Assembly: GCA_036504235.1 (NCBI GenBank)
Contig: DASXVN010000010.1
Location: forward strand, 1 to 40,368
Direction of reading: 5' to 3'
DNA from: Zipacnadum sp036504235
GTDB taxonomy: Bacteria; Armatimonadota; Zipacnadia; Zipacnadales; Zipacnadaceae
DNA: 40,368 bases
Both the position numbers and the translations under genes were made by a program. Under the pieces are notes generated by a model. It saw only the letters and a list, made by a program, of their open reading frames with translations. It was not told where the DNA came from and did no database searches. Positions 1-8,300 of the stretch are shown here, in pieces. How positions within the stretch are numbered: position 1 is the stretch's first letter; each line of letters starts with the position of its first letter.

Positions 1-65
1 GGGGGCTCGTACCCCGCCGGACTAACGCTCGGCTAGCGACGGCGGGGTACAAGCCCCCGCCCTAC
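1..65. repeat. REPIN-like paired hairpin, 5' end cut by the window edge
   Basis: The arm at bases 1-19 is nearly the reverse complement of bases 40-58, with about 20 unpaired bases between that contain ACTAAC and CTAGC. Read on the minus strand, the right unit starts GTAGGGCGGGGGCTTGTACC and forms a small hairpin of GGCGGGG with CCCCGCC. Single copies of the same unit occur at 2916 and 9445. The GTAG start followed by a hairpin and an inverted partner matches the known REP/REPIN layout. The assignment is by architecture only. Confidence 0.7.
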
Positions 66-132
66 AGTGGGAAACGACGCTCCCGCCCCCTACGCGGAAA
101 CGGCTGGGCTTTTTCACGGCTGCCCCCACCAG

Positions 133-161
133 TTGACGCAAGCAAGCCAATGTACTATATA
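133..161 (+). promoter_or_regulatory. Sigma-70-type promoter of the Rrf2 gene
   Basis: TTGACG at 133-138 and TATATA at 156-161 are separated by exactly 17 bp, a near-consensus housekeeping promoter in otherwise GC-rich DNA. It lies 32 bp ahead of the Rrf2 start codon. The -10 box falls inside an inverted repeat, so a repressor bound there would block RNA polymerase. Confidence 0.7.
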
Positions 162-175
162 TATACCGATATAGT
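154..175. promoter_or_regulatory. Candidate operator (inverted repeat) over the Rrf2 promoter
   Basis: ACTATAT (154-160) and ATATAGT (169-175) are perfect reverse complements around an 8-bp AT-rich spacer. The site covers the -10 element and lies just ahead of the start of an Rrf2-family gene. Rrf2 proteins such as IscR and CymR commonly bind AT-rich dyads and autoregulate, so autorepression is the natural reading. That step is inference. Confidence 0.55.
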
Positions 176-193
176 TGAGAAGGGAGATCATCC

Positions 194-643
194 ATGCCGG
201 TTTCCGCCAAATGTCAGTACGCCGTGCGCGCCACCTTTGAGTTGGCTAAGCGCTACGGCACCGGACCCACCAAGATCTCGGTCATCGCCGCGGCCCAGGC
301 CATTCCCCTCCGCTTTCTGGAGGGCATTCTGAACGAACTCAAGCAGGCCGGGTTCGTGTCCTCCCTGCGCGGCAAGGAGGGCGGCTACTCCCTGCTCCGG
401 CCCCCTGATGCTCTGAAGGTGGGCGAGGTGGTGCGTTTCGTGGAGGGCTCACTGGCTCCGGTGGAGTGTACCGACCCCAACGCCCCCGACACTTGCCCCC
501 TGGCGGGCGACTGCGTATTCCTCCCCATGTGGCAGGACGCGCAGGATGCGGTGAACGAGGTCTACGACAGCCTGACTTTTACCGATCTGATCGAGCGGGA
601 ACGCCAAATGCGCGGGGATCGCGCGGCGGAGTATGTGATCTAG
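194..643 (+). CDS. Rrf2 family transcriptional regulator (IscR/CymR-like)
   Basis: This 149-residue protein has the Rrf2 length and order: an N-terminal winged helix-turn-helix (residues about 1-65, with the wing signature RGKEGGYSLLRPP) and a C-terminal dimerisation helix. Three cysteines, C92, C101 and C107, sit where Rrf2 proteins that carry an Fe-S cluster have theirs; in IscR the spacing is C-x5-C-x5-C, here C-x8-C-x5-C. Cluster binding is therefore possible but not certain. The start is supported by AAGGGAG 8-13 bases upstream. No isc, suf or cysteine genes lie beside it, so its targets are unknown apart from probable autoregulation through the palindrome over its promoter. It converges on the glycosyltransferase gene. 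Confidence 0.9.
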   Translation: MPVSAKCQYAVRATFELAKRYGTGPTKISVIAAAQAIPLRFLEGILNELKQAGFVSSLRGKEGGYSLLRPPDALKVGEVVRFVEGSLAPVECTDPNAPDTCPLAGDCVFLPMWQDAQDAVNEVYDSLTFTDLIERERQMRGDRAAEYVI

Positions 644-648
644 GCGCC

Positions 649-772
649 GGGGAGGCCTCACCTCCCCGCGCCTTCGGCTGGGGAGAGGGGGGAAAGGCCA
701 CGGCGAACGACCTGGACATCGGCGGGGTAATCCCCCCTCCCTTTAGGGAGGGGGTTAGGGGGTAGGGCCGTT
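649..772. repeat. Two-module palindromic repeat (left copy)
   Basis: Three palindromes follow each other: GGGGAGG (649-655) with CCTCCCC (661-667); CTCCCC (662-667) with GGGGAG (680-685) around GCGCCTTCGGCT; and CCCTCCCTTTAGGGAGGG near 735-752, followed by GGGTTAGGGGGTAGGGCCG. The last two modules recur in the same order, inverted, at 40031-40148. The element lies between two convergent genes and reaches into the 3' end of the glycosyltransferase gene. It may act as a bidirectional terminator, although no T-run is visible. Confidence 0.75.
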
Positions 773-2074
773 CAGCCGGCTGAGCGCCTCGCGATACACC
801 TCCACCGTCTGCCTGGTGGTCAGCGCGGGCGAGTGATGCTCGGCCACGCCGCTCGCCCCTCGTTGGCCTTGTTCGTCGGCTTGCTCCGGCCGGTCCCTCA
901 GTTGCGCCAGGGCGGCCGCGAGCGCGGCCGGGTCCTCCGGCGGGACCAGCGTTACCCCCTCAGTCAGGCGCGCCATTTCCGGAAAGGCTCCCGTGGCCGG
1001 CGCCACCACCGGACGCGCGGCGGCCAGCGCCTCCAGCGCCGCCACTCCCCGACATTCCGCCACCCGCGAAGGCACGGCCAAAACGCTGACGTCGCGCAGA
1101 AAGTCGCGCTTGCCGGGGAAGTCTACCTCCCCCAGGAACTCACAGCGATCCCTCATCCCGGCGGTCCGCACGGTGGCCTGCAGCTCCCGCATATACCGGG
1201 CGTCCAGGACCTTCCCGGCGACGCGCAAGCGGAAGTTGCGCCCCTCCGCGGCGAGCAGCCGGGCCGCTTCCAGGAGCACATCCAGCCCTTTGGCGCGAGT
1301 GATGACCGACAGATAGCCGATGGTAAAGGGATCGCGGGGTCGCGGGGCCTCCCGGCGGTAGGGCCGGGCGTCCACGCCGGTGCGGACCGTGCGAATCCGG
1401 TCGGGACTGAGGTCCAGGTACTCCGCCATCCGCCCGGCGTAGGCCTCATGCGGCGTGATGAACAGGTCCACGGAGGCCGCGTGGCTGCGCATCCAGCTCT
1501 GCGCCTGCGAGCGGTACGGCTCCGGCATCTGGCCGACGAAGTCGTCTTCTCCCTGCAGCCCGCAGACCACCGGCACCCCCAGGGCGCGCTTGACCTCCGG
1601 AGCCAGCGAGGAAAGCATCGAGTTGGTGAGCACCACCAGGTCCGGCCGCGGGCCGCGGGCGAGGAACTCCACCAGCTTGGCCAATTCCTCCGCCTGCCGT
1701 CCCTGGCTGCCGGCGAGCACCGACACCGTCATGGCGCCGAGTTCGGCCGGACGGGTGCTGATCGCGAAGCGCGAGACCCAGGTGAGCAGCCCCGGGCGGC
1801 TCAGCCAGTTGTGCACGAACCCCGGCAGGTGGCGAAAGAGGGGCGATTGCTGCTGCAGGTACGCGACGATGCCACTCAGGTAGACCGCGGTAGTCGCCAC
1901 CGGCTCCTGCCCGTCCATGCGCAGGGGCGTGTAGAGCGGGATGACAGTCACCTCGTGGCCTGCCCGGCGCAGCTCGCGCAGCAGGGCCAAGTCGCGGGCG
2001 CAGGCGCCACAGTACATAGCCGCGGCTCCCGCGGCGACATGGATGATACGCAAGGGCGTGTCGGTGGCAGGCAT
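755..2074 (-). CDS. Glycosyltransferase family 4 protein
   Basis: This is a GT-B fold, GT4-type retaining glycosyltransferase of 439 residues, expected to transfer a sugar from a nucleotide donor in the cytoplasm. The N-terminal half starts with LRIIHVAAGAAAMYCGACAR, the acceptor-side Rossmann motif. The C-terminal half has the donor-site features SVITRAKGLDVLLEAARLL and the E-x7-E motif in ECRGVAALEALA. The start chosen is the ATG giving MPATDTPLRI, with GGGGAG 11 bases upstream; a longer upstream frame has no conserved residues. The last residues (GPTP) and the TAA stop are encoded by the palindromic repeat just downstream, so the native C-terminus may have been replaced. Sugar and acceptor cannot be read from sequence. 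Confidence 0.88.
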   Translation of the reverse strand: MPATDTPLRIIHVAAGAAAMYCGACARDLALLRELRRAGHEVTVIPLYTPLRMDGQEPVATTAVYLSGIVAYLQQQSPLFRHLPGFVHNWLSRPGLLTWVSRFAISTRPAELGAMTVSVLAGSQGRQAEELAKLVEFLARGPRPDLVVLTNSMLSSLAPEVKRALGVPVVCGLQGEDDFVGQMPEPYRSQAQSWMRSHAASVDLFITPHEAYAGRMAEYLDLSPDRIRTVRTGVDARPYRREAPRPRDPFTIGYLSVITRAKGLDVLLEAARLLAAEGRNFRLRVAGKVLDARYMRELQATVRTAGMRDRCEFLGEVDFPGKRDFLRDVSVLAVPSRVAECRGVAALEALAAARPVVAPATGAFPEMARLTEGVTLVPPEDPAALAAALAQLRDRPEQADEQGQRGASGVAEHHSPALTTRQTVEVYREALSRLNGPTP

Positions 2075-2208
2075 GCCCGCAAATTCTCCCCGCCGGAGGG
2101 ATTTCCCTGCCGGGGGTGGCGGAAGTAACCCGGCGAGGCCCGCGCCACGTCCAGACAACGGACTTCACGAGAGAAGGAGCCTGGCGTCCGCCCGGAGAAG
2201 TCAAAGCC

Positions 2209-2895
2209 ATGAACGCCTCAATGCGACTCGGCTGGCGGCTGTGCACACTACTGATTCCGGCGCTGCTGACCGTGGGCGCCGCGTGGGCGCAAGCGCCCGC
2301 GGCGGCCCCCAGCCTGGTCACCAACGCGGGCTTTGAGACCTGGGAGCCGAATAAGCCCTCGGGAGTCCAGCCGGCTTTGCCGGACGGGGTTCCGGCGGGC
2401 TGGACGGCTGGCCTGTCCTCCTACGAGCAGGGCAAGACCCCCGGCTTCGTCATGCAGGGAGAGATCGCGCGCGACCTGGCGATCAAGCACAGCGGAGAGG
2501 CCTCGGCGCGGATTCACAATGGGCTAGACACGGACATCACCGACCTGGATCTGCCCGGGATCGCGGTTTCCCCCAACACCAGCTACCGCCTCAGCGTCTG
2601 GATTCGGGGCGATAGTATCGTCCTGAACCCCAACGATGGCGCCGGGGTGATCGTCTGGTCAGTGTACGGCCCCCGGCAGCCCTCGCCGGGCCGCGAGCAG
2701 CAATACACGGTGCAGACCGCGCCGCAGCGCGACGGGACCTTCGACTGGCGCCGCTTCACGATTCGCGTGGACACCCCTCCCGACGGCGAGGTCATGCGCC
2801 TCGCTTTCCAACTCCGGCGGGCTAGCGGCACGGTCTGGTACGACGACGCGGAGCTAACCGCGGTCGGCAAGATCCGCGTCGTCGAGACGTACTGA
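2209..2895 (+). CDS. Secreted carbohydrate-binding-module-like protein
   Basis: The 228-residue product begins with a clear signal peptide: basic MNASMRLGWR, a hydrophobic core to about residue 25, and a likely cleavage after AWAQA. The mature part is one jelly-roll-like domain with hallmarks of the CBM4/9 (CenC) family: the opening LVTNAGFETWEP, the central HSGEASARI, SYRLSVWIRG, and the closing GTVWYDDAEL. Such domains bind polysaccharide, but here no catalytic domain is attached, so it could be a stand-alone binding or cell-surface protein. GGAGAA ends 9 bases before the ATG. It is divergent from the glycosyltransferase gene across about 134 bp, in which I see no strong promoter. It converges on the GHL6-like gene. 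Confidence 0.72.
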   Translation: MNASMRLGWRLCTLLIPALLTVGAAWAQAPAAAPSLVTNAGFETWEPNKPSGVQPALPDGVPAGWTAGLSSYEQGKTPGFVMQGEIARDLAIKHSGEASARIHNGLDTDITDLDLPGIAVSPNTSYRLSVWIRGDSIVLNPNDGAGVIVWSVYGPRQPSPGREQQYTVQTAPQRDGTFDWRRFTIRVDTPPDGEVMRLAFQLRRASGTVWYDDAELTAVGKIRVVETY

Positions 2896-2915
2896 GTCGG
2901 TGCCGTTGCCGTCCT

Positions 2916-2956
2916 GTAGGGCGGGGGCTTGTACCCCGCCGGCCGTTAGCCGTTAC
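2916..2956 (+). repeat. Single REP-like unit (GTAGGGCGGGGG family)
   Basis: The unit starts GTAGGGCGGGGGCTTGTACC, forms a GGCGGGG/CCCCGCC hairpin, and is followed by GGCCGTTAGCCGTTA. The unit at 9445 has the same start, the same GGCCGTTAG tail, and a related 5' flank (CCGTTGCCG a few bases upstream). It lies between convergent genes, where a hairpin could limit read-through. Confidence 0.7.
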
Positions 2957-2987
2957 CCCCTACGGGAGACAGCCCGCCCTCTCCCCT

Positions 2988-4997
2988 CTACTTCCCTGCA
3001 AACACCACGATCTCATGTACCTCCACCCGCGGGACGGTCACCGTCACATACTCCCCGGCCTGCTTCGCGGCGAGTCGCTCCCCGCTACGCGCCAGGAAGA
3101 CCTCCGCCACCGGCGCCGTGGTCCGCAGGCTCACGGTCACGTCATGCAGCGGCGGCGGGGTCTCCAGCGACTCGATGTGCCCGGTCGCCCGGCGGCAGGC
3201 GTGGTAGTTGACCAGGTGTACCAGGTCGCGCTGCGGCTGGCGCATCAGGGCCACCTCCGCCGTGGAGGGCGCGTCGGTCGCCACCAGCGGCTCCGGCAGC
3301 AGCCGCGCCAGGAGCTTGCCGACCAGCTCCCGATACGCCACCGCGCCGAACTGCTGGTAGGCGGCGAAAATCGGCCCGTGCAGGTAGATGACGGACTCGC
3401 TCTGCGTAATCGCCGGGTAGTCGGCGACCTCGTCCAGCGGCGGGGTGAAGAAGTGCGAGCTGAAGTGCTCCCAGGTGCGGTCAAAGTAGGTCTCATGGGC
3501 CACGGCGAGCGTGCGGACGCCGGGGCGCGCGGCCACGCGGCTGGCGGGCCCCAGGTACAGGCAGTACGAGAAGCCCGGTTGCAGCACCGGGCTGTGCAGG
3601 TCGGGGTCGGTCAACTCGAAGTAGTCCGGGTTGCTCCGCGCCGGTCCGGCGTAGTCCAGACCCATCTCCTCCGCCAGCAGGAAAGCCCCGGCGGCCTCGT
3701 CCAGCAGCGCCTGGTGGGAGAGCAGCAGCTTCCCGCCGCCCGCCACGAAGGCCCGCAGCCGCGCGGCTAGTTCCGGGGTGGCGACCCCGCCGTCGGGGAT
3801 GACCAGCACCCGGTAGGCGCCAAAGTCCGGGCAGCGCGGGGTGAGCACGTCGAATTGCTGATGCAGCTCCAGCAGCAACTTGGCCGCGCCCTCCAATGAG
3901 CCGCCGGAGCCCATCGTGTCCATGTTGTTGCGCTCCGGCTCCAGGGCGAGCAGGCCCACCTCCGCGACCGGCTCCGCCCCCGTGACGTACTCCGCCACCG
4001 CCTCCACCTCGCGGAAGGCCTCCCCGATCACCCGGTAGACGGCGCTATTCAGGCGGCCGCGCGGGTGCATCTGGTCGCCGATGCAGATAGCTCCGCCGGT
4101 GGCCAGGATGCCGCCGCACTCAAAGCGCAGGGCGTCCGGGTGCTTGAGCCCGCCCCAGTCGGCCCAGCTCCGGTGGAAGCGCCCGGTCATGCCCAGGTAG
4201 GGCAGCCCCAGGTGGCGGGCGAAGCGCGACCAGAGCGGGTAGAAGCCGTAGCCCCAACCGCCCGTGGGCAACGACTCGATTTCCACCTGGGTGACGTGGT
4301 CCAGCTCGTCCTGGAGGGGCAGGCCCATGCGCCCGTTGTAGAAGATCCCCGCGTCCGGCTGGTGGGCGCGGATCACGGCGCTGGTGCGCTCCATGAAGGC
4401 GCGCACGACCTCCTGGTTATGCGCCATGCGGTCGGCGGCACTCTGCGGGTCCCGGCCCTGGCGGACCAACTCCGGCAAGCACTTCGAGCACAGGCAGCCG
4501 TCGGCATGCACCATGAGAATGTCATACCACAGGCCGTCGCAGTCGTAGCGCGTCAGCAACTCCTCGGTCAGCGCCACCAGCTCGTCGGCGTAGCCGGTGT
4601 TCAGGCACAGCCACGGCCAGGTCGGCTCGAAAGGCTGCCCGCCGACCAGCCGCCCCTCCTTATCCACCTGTACCCACTCGGGATGGCGCTCGGCCGCCGA
4701 GACATCCCAGCCGACCGACACGTAGATGGGGCAGTGGATGCCCGCCCCGTGGCAGGCGGTGATCATCTCGCCGAGCAGGTCAAAGCTCAGCGCGGGATGC
4801 ACCGGGGCGACCTCCGAGGGGAAGTAGCACATCCCGTGGTGGCACTTGGCGAAGATGTTGATGGACTGCACCCGCGCCTCGGTGAGCTGGCGCACGAAGT
4901 CCGCCGGGTCCCAGTCGGCCCCCACGTCGGGGATCAGCGGCGAGGTGTGGAAATCCAGATGAATATGGCGCAGCGGCAGTTCGGAAGCAAAAGACAT
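2988..4997 (-). CDS. GHL6-like putative glycoside hydrolase
   Basis: The 669-residue protein opens with RHIHLDFHTSPLIPDVGADW and continues INIFAKCHHGMCYFPS, which I recognise as the start of the Pfam 'hypothetical glycosyl hydrolase 6' TIM barrel, related to alpha-fucosidase and GH42-like enzymes. Acidic residues in DGLWYDILMVH and VEIESLP are catalytic candidates. The CLCSKC pair may bind a metal. A GATase-like middle domain follows (YRVLVIPDGG, FVAGGGKLLLSHQ), then a beta-rich C-terminus, as in GH42 trimerisation regions. No signal peptide is visible, so it is probably cytoplasmic. The start is fixed by AGGAG 8-12 bases ahead of the ATG; the longer upstream frame runs through repeat DNA. 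The substrate is unknown. Confidence 0.7.
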   Translation of the reverse strand: MSFASELPLRHIHLDFHTSPLIPDVGADWDPADFVRQLTEARVQSINIFAKCHHGMCYFPSEVAPVHPALSFDLLGEMITACHGAGIHCPIYVSVGWDVSAAERHPEWVQVDKEGRLVGGQPFEPTWPWLCLNTGYADELVALTEELLTRYDCDGLWYDILMVHADGCLCSKCLPELVRQGRDPQSAADRMAHNQEVVRAFMERTSAVIRAHQPDAGIFYNGRMGLPLQDELDHVTQVEIESLPTGGWGYGFYPLWSRFARHLGLPYLGMTGRFHRSWADWGGLKHPDALRFECGGILATGGAICIGDQMHPRGRLNSAVYRVIGEAFREVEAVAEYVTGAEPVAEVGLLALEPERNNMDTMGSGGSLEGAAKLLLELHQQFDVLTPRCPDFGAYRVLVIPDGGVATPELAARLRAFVAGGGKLLLSHQALLDEAAGAFLLAEEMGLDYAGPARSNPDYFELTDPDLHSPVLQPGFSYCLYLGPASRVAARPGVRTLAVAHETYFDRTWEHFSSHFFTPPLDEVADYPAITQSESVIYLHGPIFAAYQQFGAVAYRELVGKLLARLLPEPLVATDAPSTAEVALMRQPQRDLVHLVNYHACRRATGHIESLETPPPLHDVTVSLRTTAPVAEVFLARSGERLAAKQAGEYVTVTVPRVEVHEIVVFAGK

Positions 4998-5040
4998 GTG
5001 ATCACTCCTGAGGTCAAGGATGTACAAGCTACAAGGTTCC

Positions 5041-5069
5041 CCGGTGGCACCGGCGTCTCGCCGGTGTGC
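5041..5069. repeat. 29-bp palindromic repeat, copy 1
   Basis: CACCGGCG (5048-5055) pairs with CGCCGGTG (5059-5066) around TCT. The same 29 bases occur at 21534-21562, about 16 kb away, upstream of the phosphoketolase gene. An exact match of this length between unrelated spacers indicates a dispersed repeat. Confidence 0.8.
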
Positions 5070-5080
5070 CGTCGCCGTAC

Positions 5081-5132
5081 GTAGGGGTGGATCTTTCGCG
5101 GAGCCGTATCCCGCGAAACATCCACCCGCGCC
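5081..5132 (+). repeat. Single REP-like unit (GTAGGGGTGGA family)
   Basis: The unit starts GTAGGGGTGGATCTTTCGCG and folds back on CGCGAAACATCCACCCGCG. It is nearly identical to the left half of the paired element at 9492. The differences include a T-to-C change in one arm matched by an A-to-G change in the other, so the stem is kept. Confidence 0.75.
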
Positions 5133-5185
5133 CGACAACGCCCTCCCCGACCCTAGAGGCGGTTTCAAAAACCGTCGTGTTCTGC

Positions 5186-5296
5186 GTAGGGGCGGAATTT
5201 GCCCGGTCTGCCGGGCAATCTCCGCCCGCGCCAGGCGCTAACTTATCGGTACACGCGGGCGGAGATTCGGCGCAGACGCCGAAATTCCGCCCCTAC
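5186..5296. repeat. Complete paired hairpin element (REPIN-like)
   Basis: GTAGGGGCGGAATTT (5186-5200) and AAATTCCGCCCCTAC (5282-5296) are a perfect 15-bp inverted repeat. Each half is also a hairpin: GCCCGG/CCGGGC on the left and TCGGCG/CGCCGA on the right. The inner arms CTCCGCCCGCG and CGCGGGCGGAG pair around a spacer containing GCTAAC. The element can therefore fold as two hairpins or as a four-armed cloverleaf. It begins GTAG and ends CTAC, as expected for two inverted REP units. Confidence 0.85.
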
Positions 5297-5348
5297 AACG
5301 GCGCGACGCCACCACTCCAAGGACAGTCCGACGGTTTTGAAACTGTTT

Positions 5349-8300
5349 CTAGACCAGCTCATCCGCCTCCGCGGGCAGGGTGAAGTGGAAGGTCGCACCC
5401 TGGCCGGGGGCGGACTCGGCCCAGATGCGACCGCCGTGGCGCTCGACGATCTTCTTGCAGATCGCGAGGCCCATCCCGTTGCCGGGATACTCGCGACGGG
5501 TGTGCAGTCGGCGGAAGATGATGAAGATGCTCTCCGCGTGGTCGGCGTCAAAGCCGATTCCGTTGTCACGGACGCTGAAGACCCATTCGCCCTCGCCTCG
5601 CTGGGCGCTGATTTCCATGCGTAGCGGCTCCGGGCCGCGGAACTTCAGGGCGTTGGACAGGAAGTTCTGGAAGAGCTGCGCGAGCTGCGGCGAGTCGGCG
5701 CGGACCAGGGGGGGCAGGGGGTGACAGATGACCTCGGCTCCGGACTCGGTCAGGGCGGGCTTGAGCGTGTTGAGCACCGTGCGCAGCACCACATTCGGGT
5801 CGAGGGGCGCCAGTTCGCGGCCGCTGGTCCCTACGCGGGAGAAGTCGAGCAGGTCATTGATGAGCTGGCGCATGCGATCCACGCCTTCCACCGCGTAGCC
5901 GATGAAGTCATCCGCCTCCGCGCCCAGGCTGTCGCGATAGCGCTCGCTGAGCAACTCCACATAGTTGGAGACCATCCGCAGCGGCTCCTGCAGGTCATGG
6001 GAGGCGACATAGGCGAATTGCTCCAGCTCTACATTGGAGCGCTGCAACTCGGTCAGGGTGTGGCGGAGCTGCTCCTCCGTGCGGAGCCGCTCGGTGAAAT
6101 CGCGGACGATGGCCAGGACCTCGCCGTCGCCACTGGCGACTACCCGGACCTCGTAGTGCCGGTCGCCCTGCTCGTCGTCCTTAGGCGCTGCCAGGGTATA
6201 GAGAAAGGTCTCGACGGTCCCCTGCAAGAGAGCGTCGGCGACGCTCGCCAGTCCCCGGGCGGCCGCCTCGGGCGGAAGAATGTCGCCCAGGGTGCGTCCC
6301 ACGTAGGCATGGGGCGTGCTTAGGGAGGCCGGCGGAGAGTTGGGCGTGACATATTGGCGGATGACGCCCTCTTGGTCGAGCACCATGATCAGATCGGGGA
6401 TCGCCTCAAAGAGCGCCGCGTTCTGCTGCTCGCGGGTGCGCAGAACCGTGCCGAAGTGATCGTGCTGCAGCCGGGCGCTGAGCAGATGGGCGGCGGCGTG
6501 CAGGGCATCCAGCTCCGGGGCGGACCAGTGCCGGGGGGCGCGGAACGTCGCAAAACCCAGCATCCCTCGCCATTCACCCTCCACGAACAGCGGAAACAGC
6601 GCCACCGACTGAGTATGCTCGACGTCAAAGCGCGCATCGTCGCGCGAGTCCGGGACGGATTGTAGGACGAACTCTCCTCGCTCCAGGGCGTTGCGCCACG
6701 AGGAAGACCCGTCGGGATAGAGCTGGAAATCGCCGGTGGCAGGCGTGGTCACGGTGCCGGGCAGGATCCATTCCTCCTGCAACCGCCGGCCCAGCTCGCC
6801 GTCCTCGTTGCACTCGTTCTCAAAGTAGGCGACGCCCTCCACCTGGGCGGCCCGCCCCAAATGCTCGAGGACCTCCCCCAGACAGGAGCGCCAGTCGACG
6901 CGGCCCAGGAAGCGGTCTGCCGCAAAGGCCACCGCCTCGAGGATCAGCTCGCGGCGGCGCAAGTTCTCCTCGGCTGTGCGGCGCGCGGTGATGTCGGTGG
7001 CGACTCCGCGGAAGCCGCGAAAGACGCCGGTCGGCCCGTGCACGGGGACGGCGCTGACCAGCAGGTAAACGGGGCTGCCGTCCGCCGCGATCACCCGGAT
7101 TTCCAGGTTGGAGACGGCGCGGCGCTCCCCCACAATCGCCCACATCAGAGCGCGCATCGAGTCCAGGTCCTCGGGAGCCACATGGTTGGCGGAGCCGAGG
7201 GTGAGCAACTCCTCCAGCGGGTAGCCCAGACTCTGCTCGGCGCTGCCCGACGAGTAGGTGTAATGCAGGTTCGCGTCCACCTCCCACACCCAGTCCGAGA
7301 GGTTCAGCGCGACATCGCGGAACCGGCTCTCGCTTTCGCGCAGGTCCGCATGTGCTTGCTCCAGGGAGACGAAGGTGGCGTTGACCGCTCGGGAGAGGTC
7401 GGAGATTTCATCACCGCCGGAGGCCGACACTCGTCGCGTCAGGTCGCCCTCCGCGGCGATCTCTTGCAGTTCAGAGCGCAGTTGCGTGATGCGGGAGATA
7501 ACCGACTTCTCCAGCACGATCAGGATGAGGGTGATGAGCACGACGCTCACCGTGGTCAGGGAAGCGGCGAGGTACAGCGAGTTGCGGCGGCCCTCCTGGT
7601 AGATGGATCGAGGGAGGGTGGCGGTGAGCAACAGGTTGCGCTGGCCGGTGAGATCGGGCAGGACGATGAGCCCGTTCACGTGGGTCGAGTCCAGGGGGCG
7701 GATGGCGACGAGACCCAGGGGGGTCGGGACACGCCGCTTGTCGCTGCTCGGGTTGGGGATCGCGTCGGGGCTGGGGGCGCTAACCAGGGTGACGTCTTCT
7801 CCGGCGACCTTCCGGAGACGGGCGCTGGTGAGAACCCGCGTCATGATGAGCGTCCCCGCGATGGGCCCCTTGCGCTCGCTGGTGACGATGGGGTGCGCGG
7901 CGACGAGCACCAGCCCTTCCGGAGTTGTGACGATCCCCGACCGGGGCTGTCGCTCGGCCGCGACGCGCAAGAGCGGTGAAGCCGGGCCCACGTAGGAGCT
8001 AAGATAGGCCAGGGGAACGAGGGCGGGCGGCTCGCCTTGGGCCTGCACCGCCGCGAGTACCGTTCCCTGTCGATTCAGGCAGATGAGGCCGGATAGGCCG
8101 AGAGTCTCGAGGCTAGCGAGTCCCGCGTCCCGGTCAATGAAGCCGCTGTTGCCGGTGGCGGCTAGCCGATAGGTGTCATCCCAAGCCGCCCAGTCGGCGC
8201 AGCGGGAGTCCAGATCGGCCAGTTCGGTCAGCACCGCGCGCTGGGCGCGGGCGGTCTGCTCGGCCACCTCCGCGTCCTCCAGGGCCTCAAAGCTGCGGGT

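Larger units (their letters stand above)
4998..5348. other. Gene-free spacer filled with palindromic repeats
   Basis: No credible gene lies in these 351 bases. They hold a 29-bp palindrome, a single GTAG hairpin unit, and a complete paired GTAG element. The paired element is flanked by two imperfect inverted copies of GGTTTCAAAAACCGTCG (about 5161-5177) and CGACGGTTTTGAAAC (about 5329-5343). Open frames through this DNA are explained by its high GC content. Confidence 0.8.

Noticed and set aside
733..770. Intrinsic terminator at the CCCTCCC/GGGAGGG palindrome
   Set aside because: A stem is present but no T-run follows on either strand, and the same sequence also lies in other contexts; recorded as a repeat.
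5020..5383. Open frames through the 4998-5348 spacer
   Set aside because: They run through palindromic repeats, lack ribosome sites and resemble no protein; the high GC content leaves many frames open.
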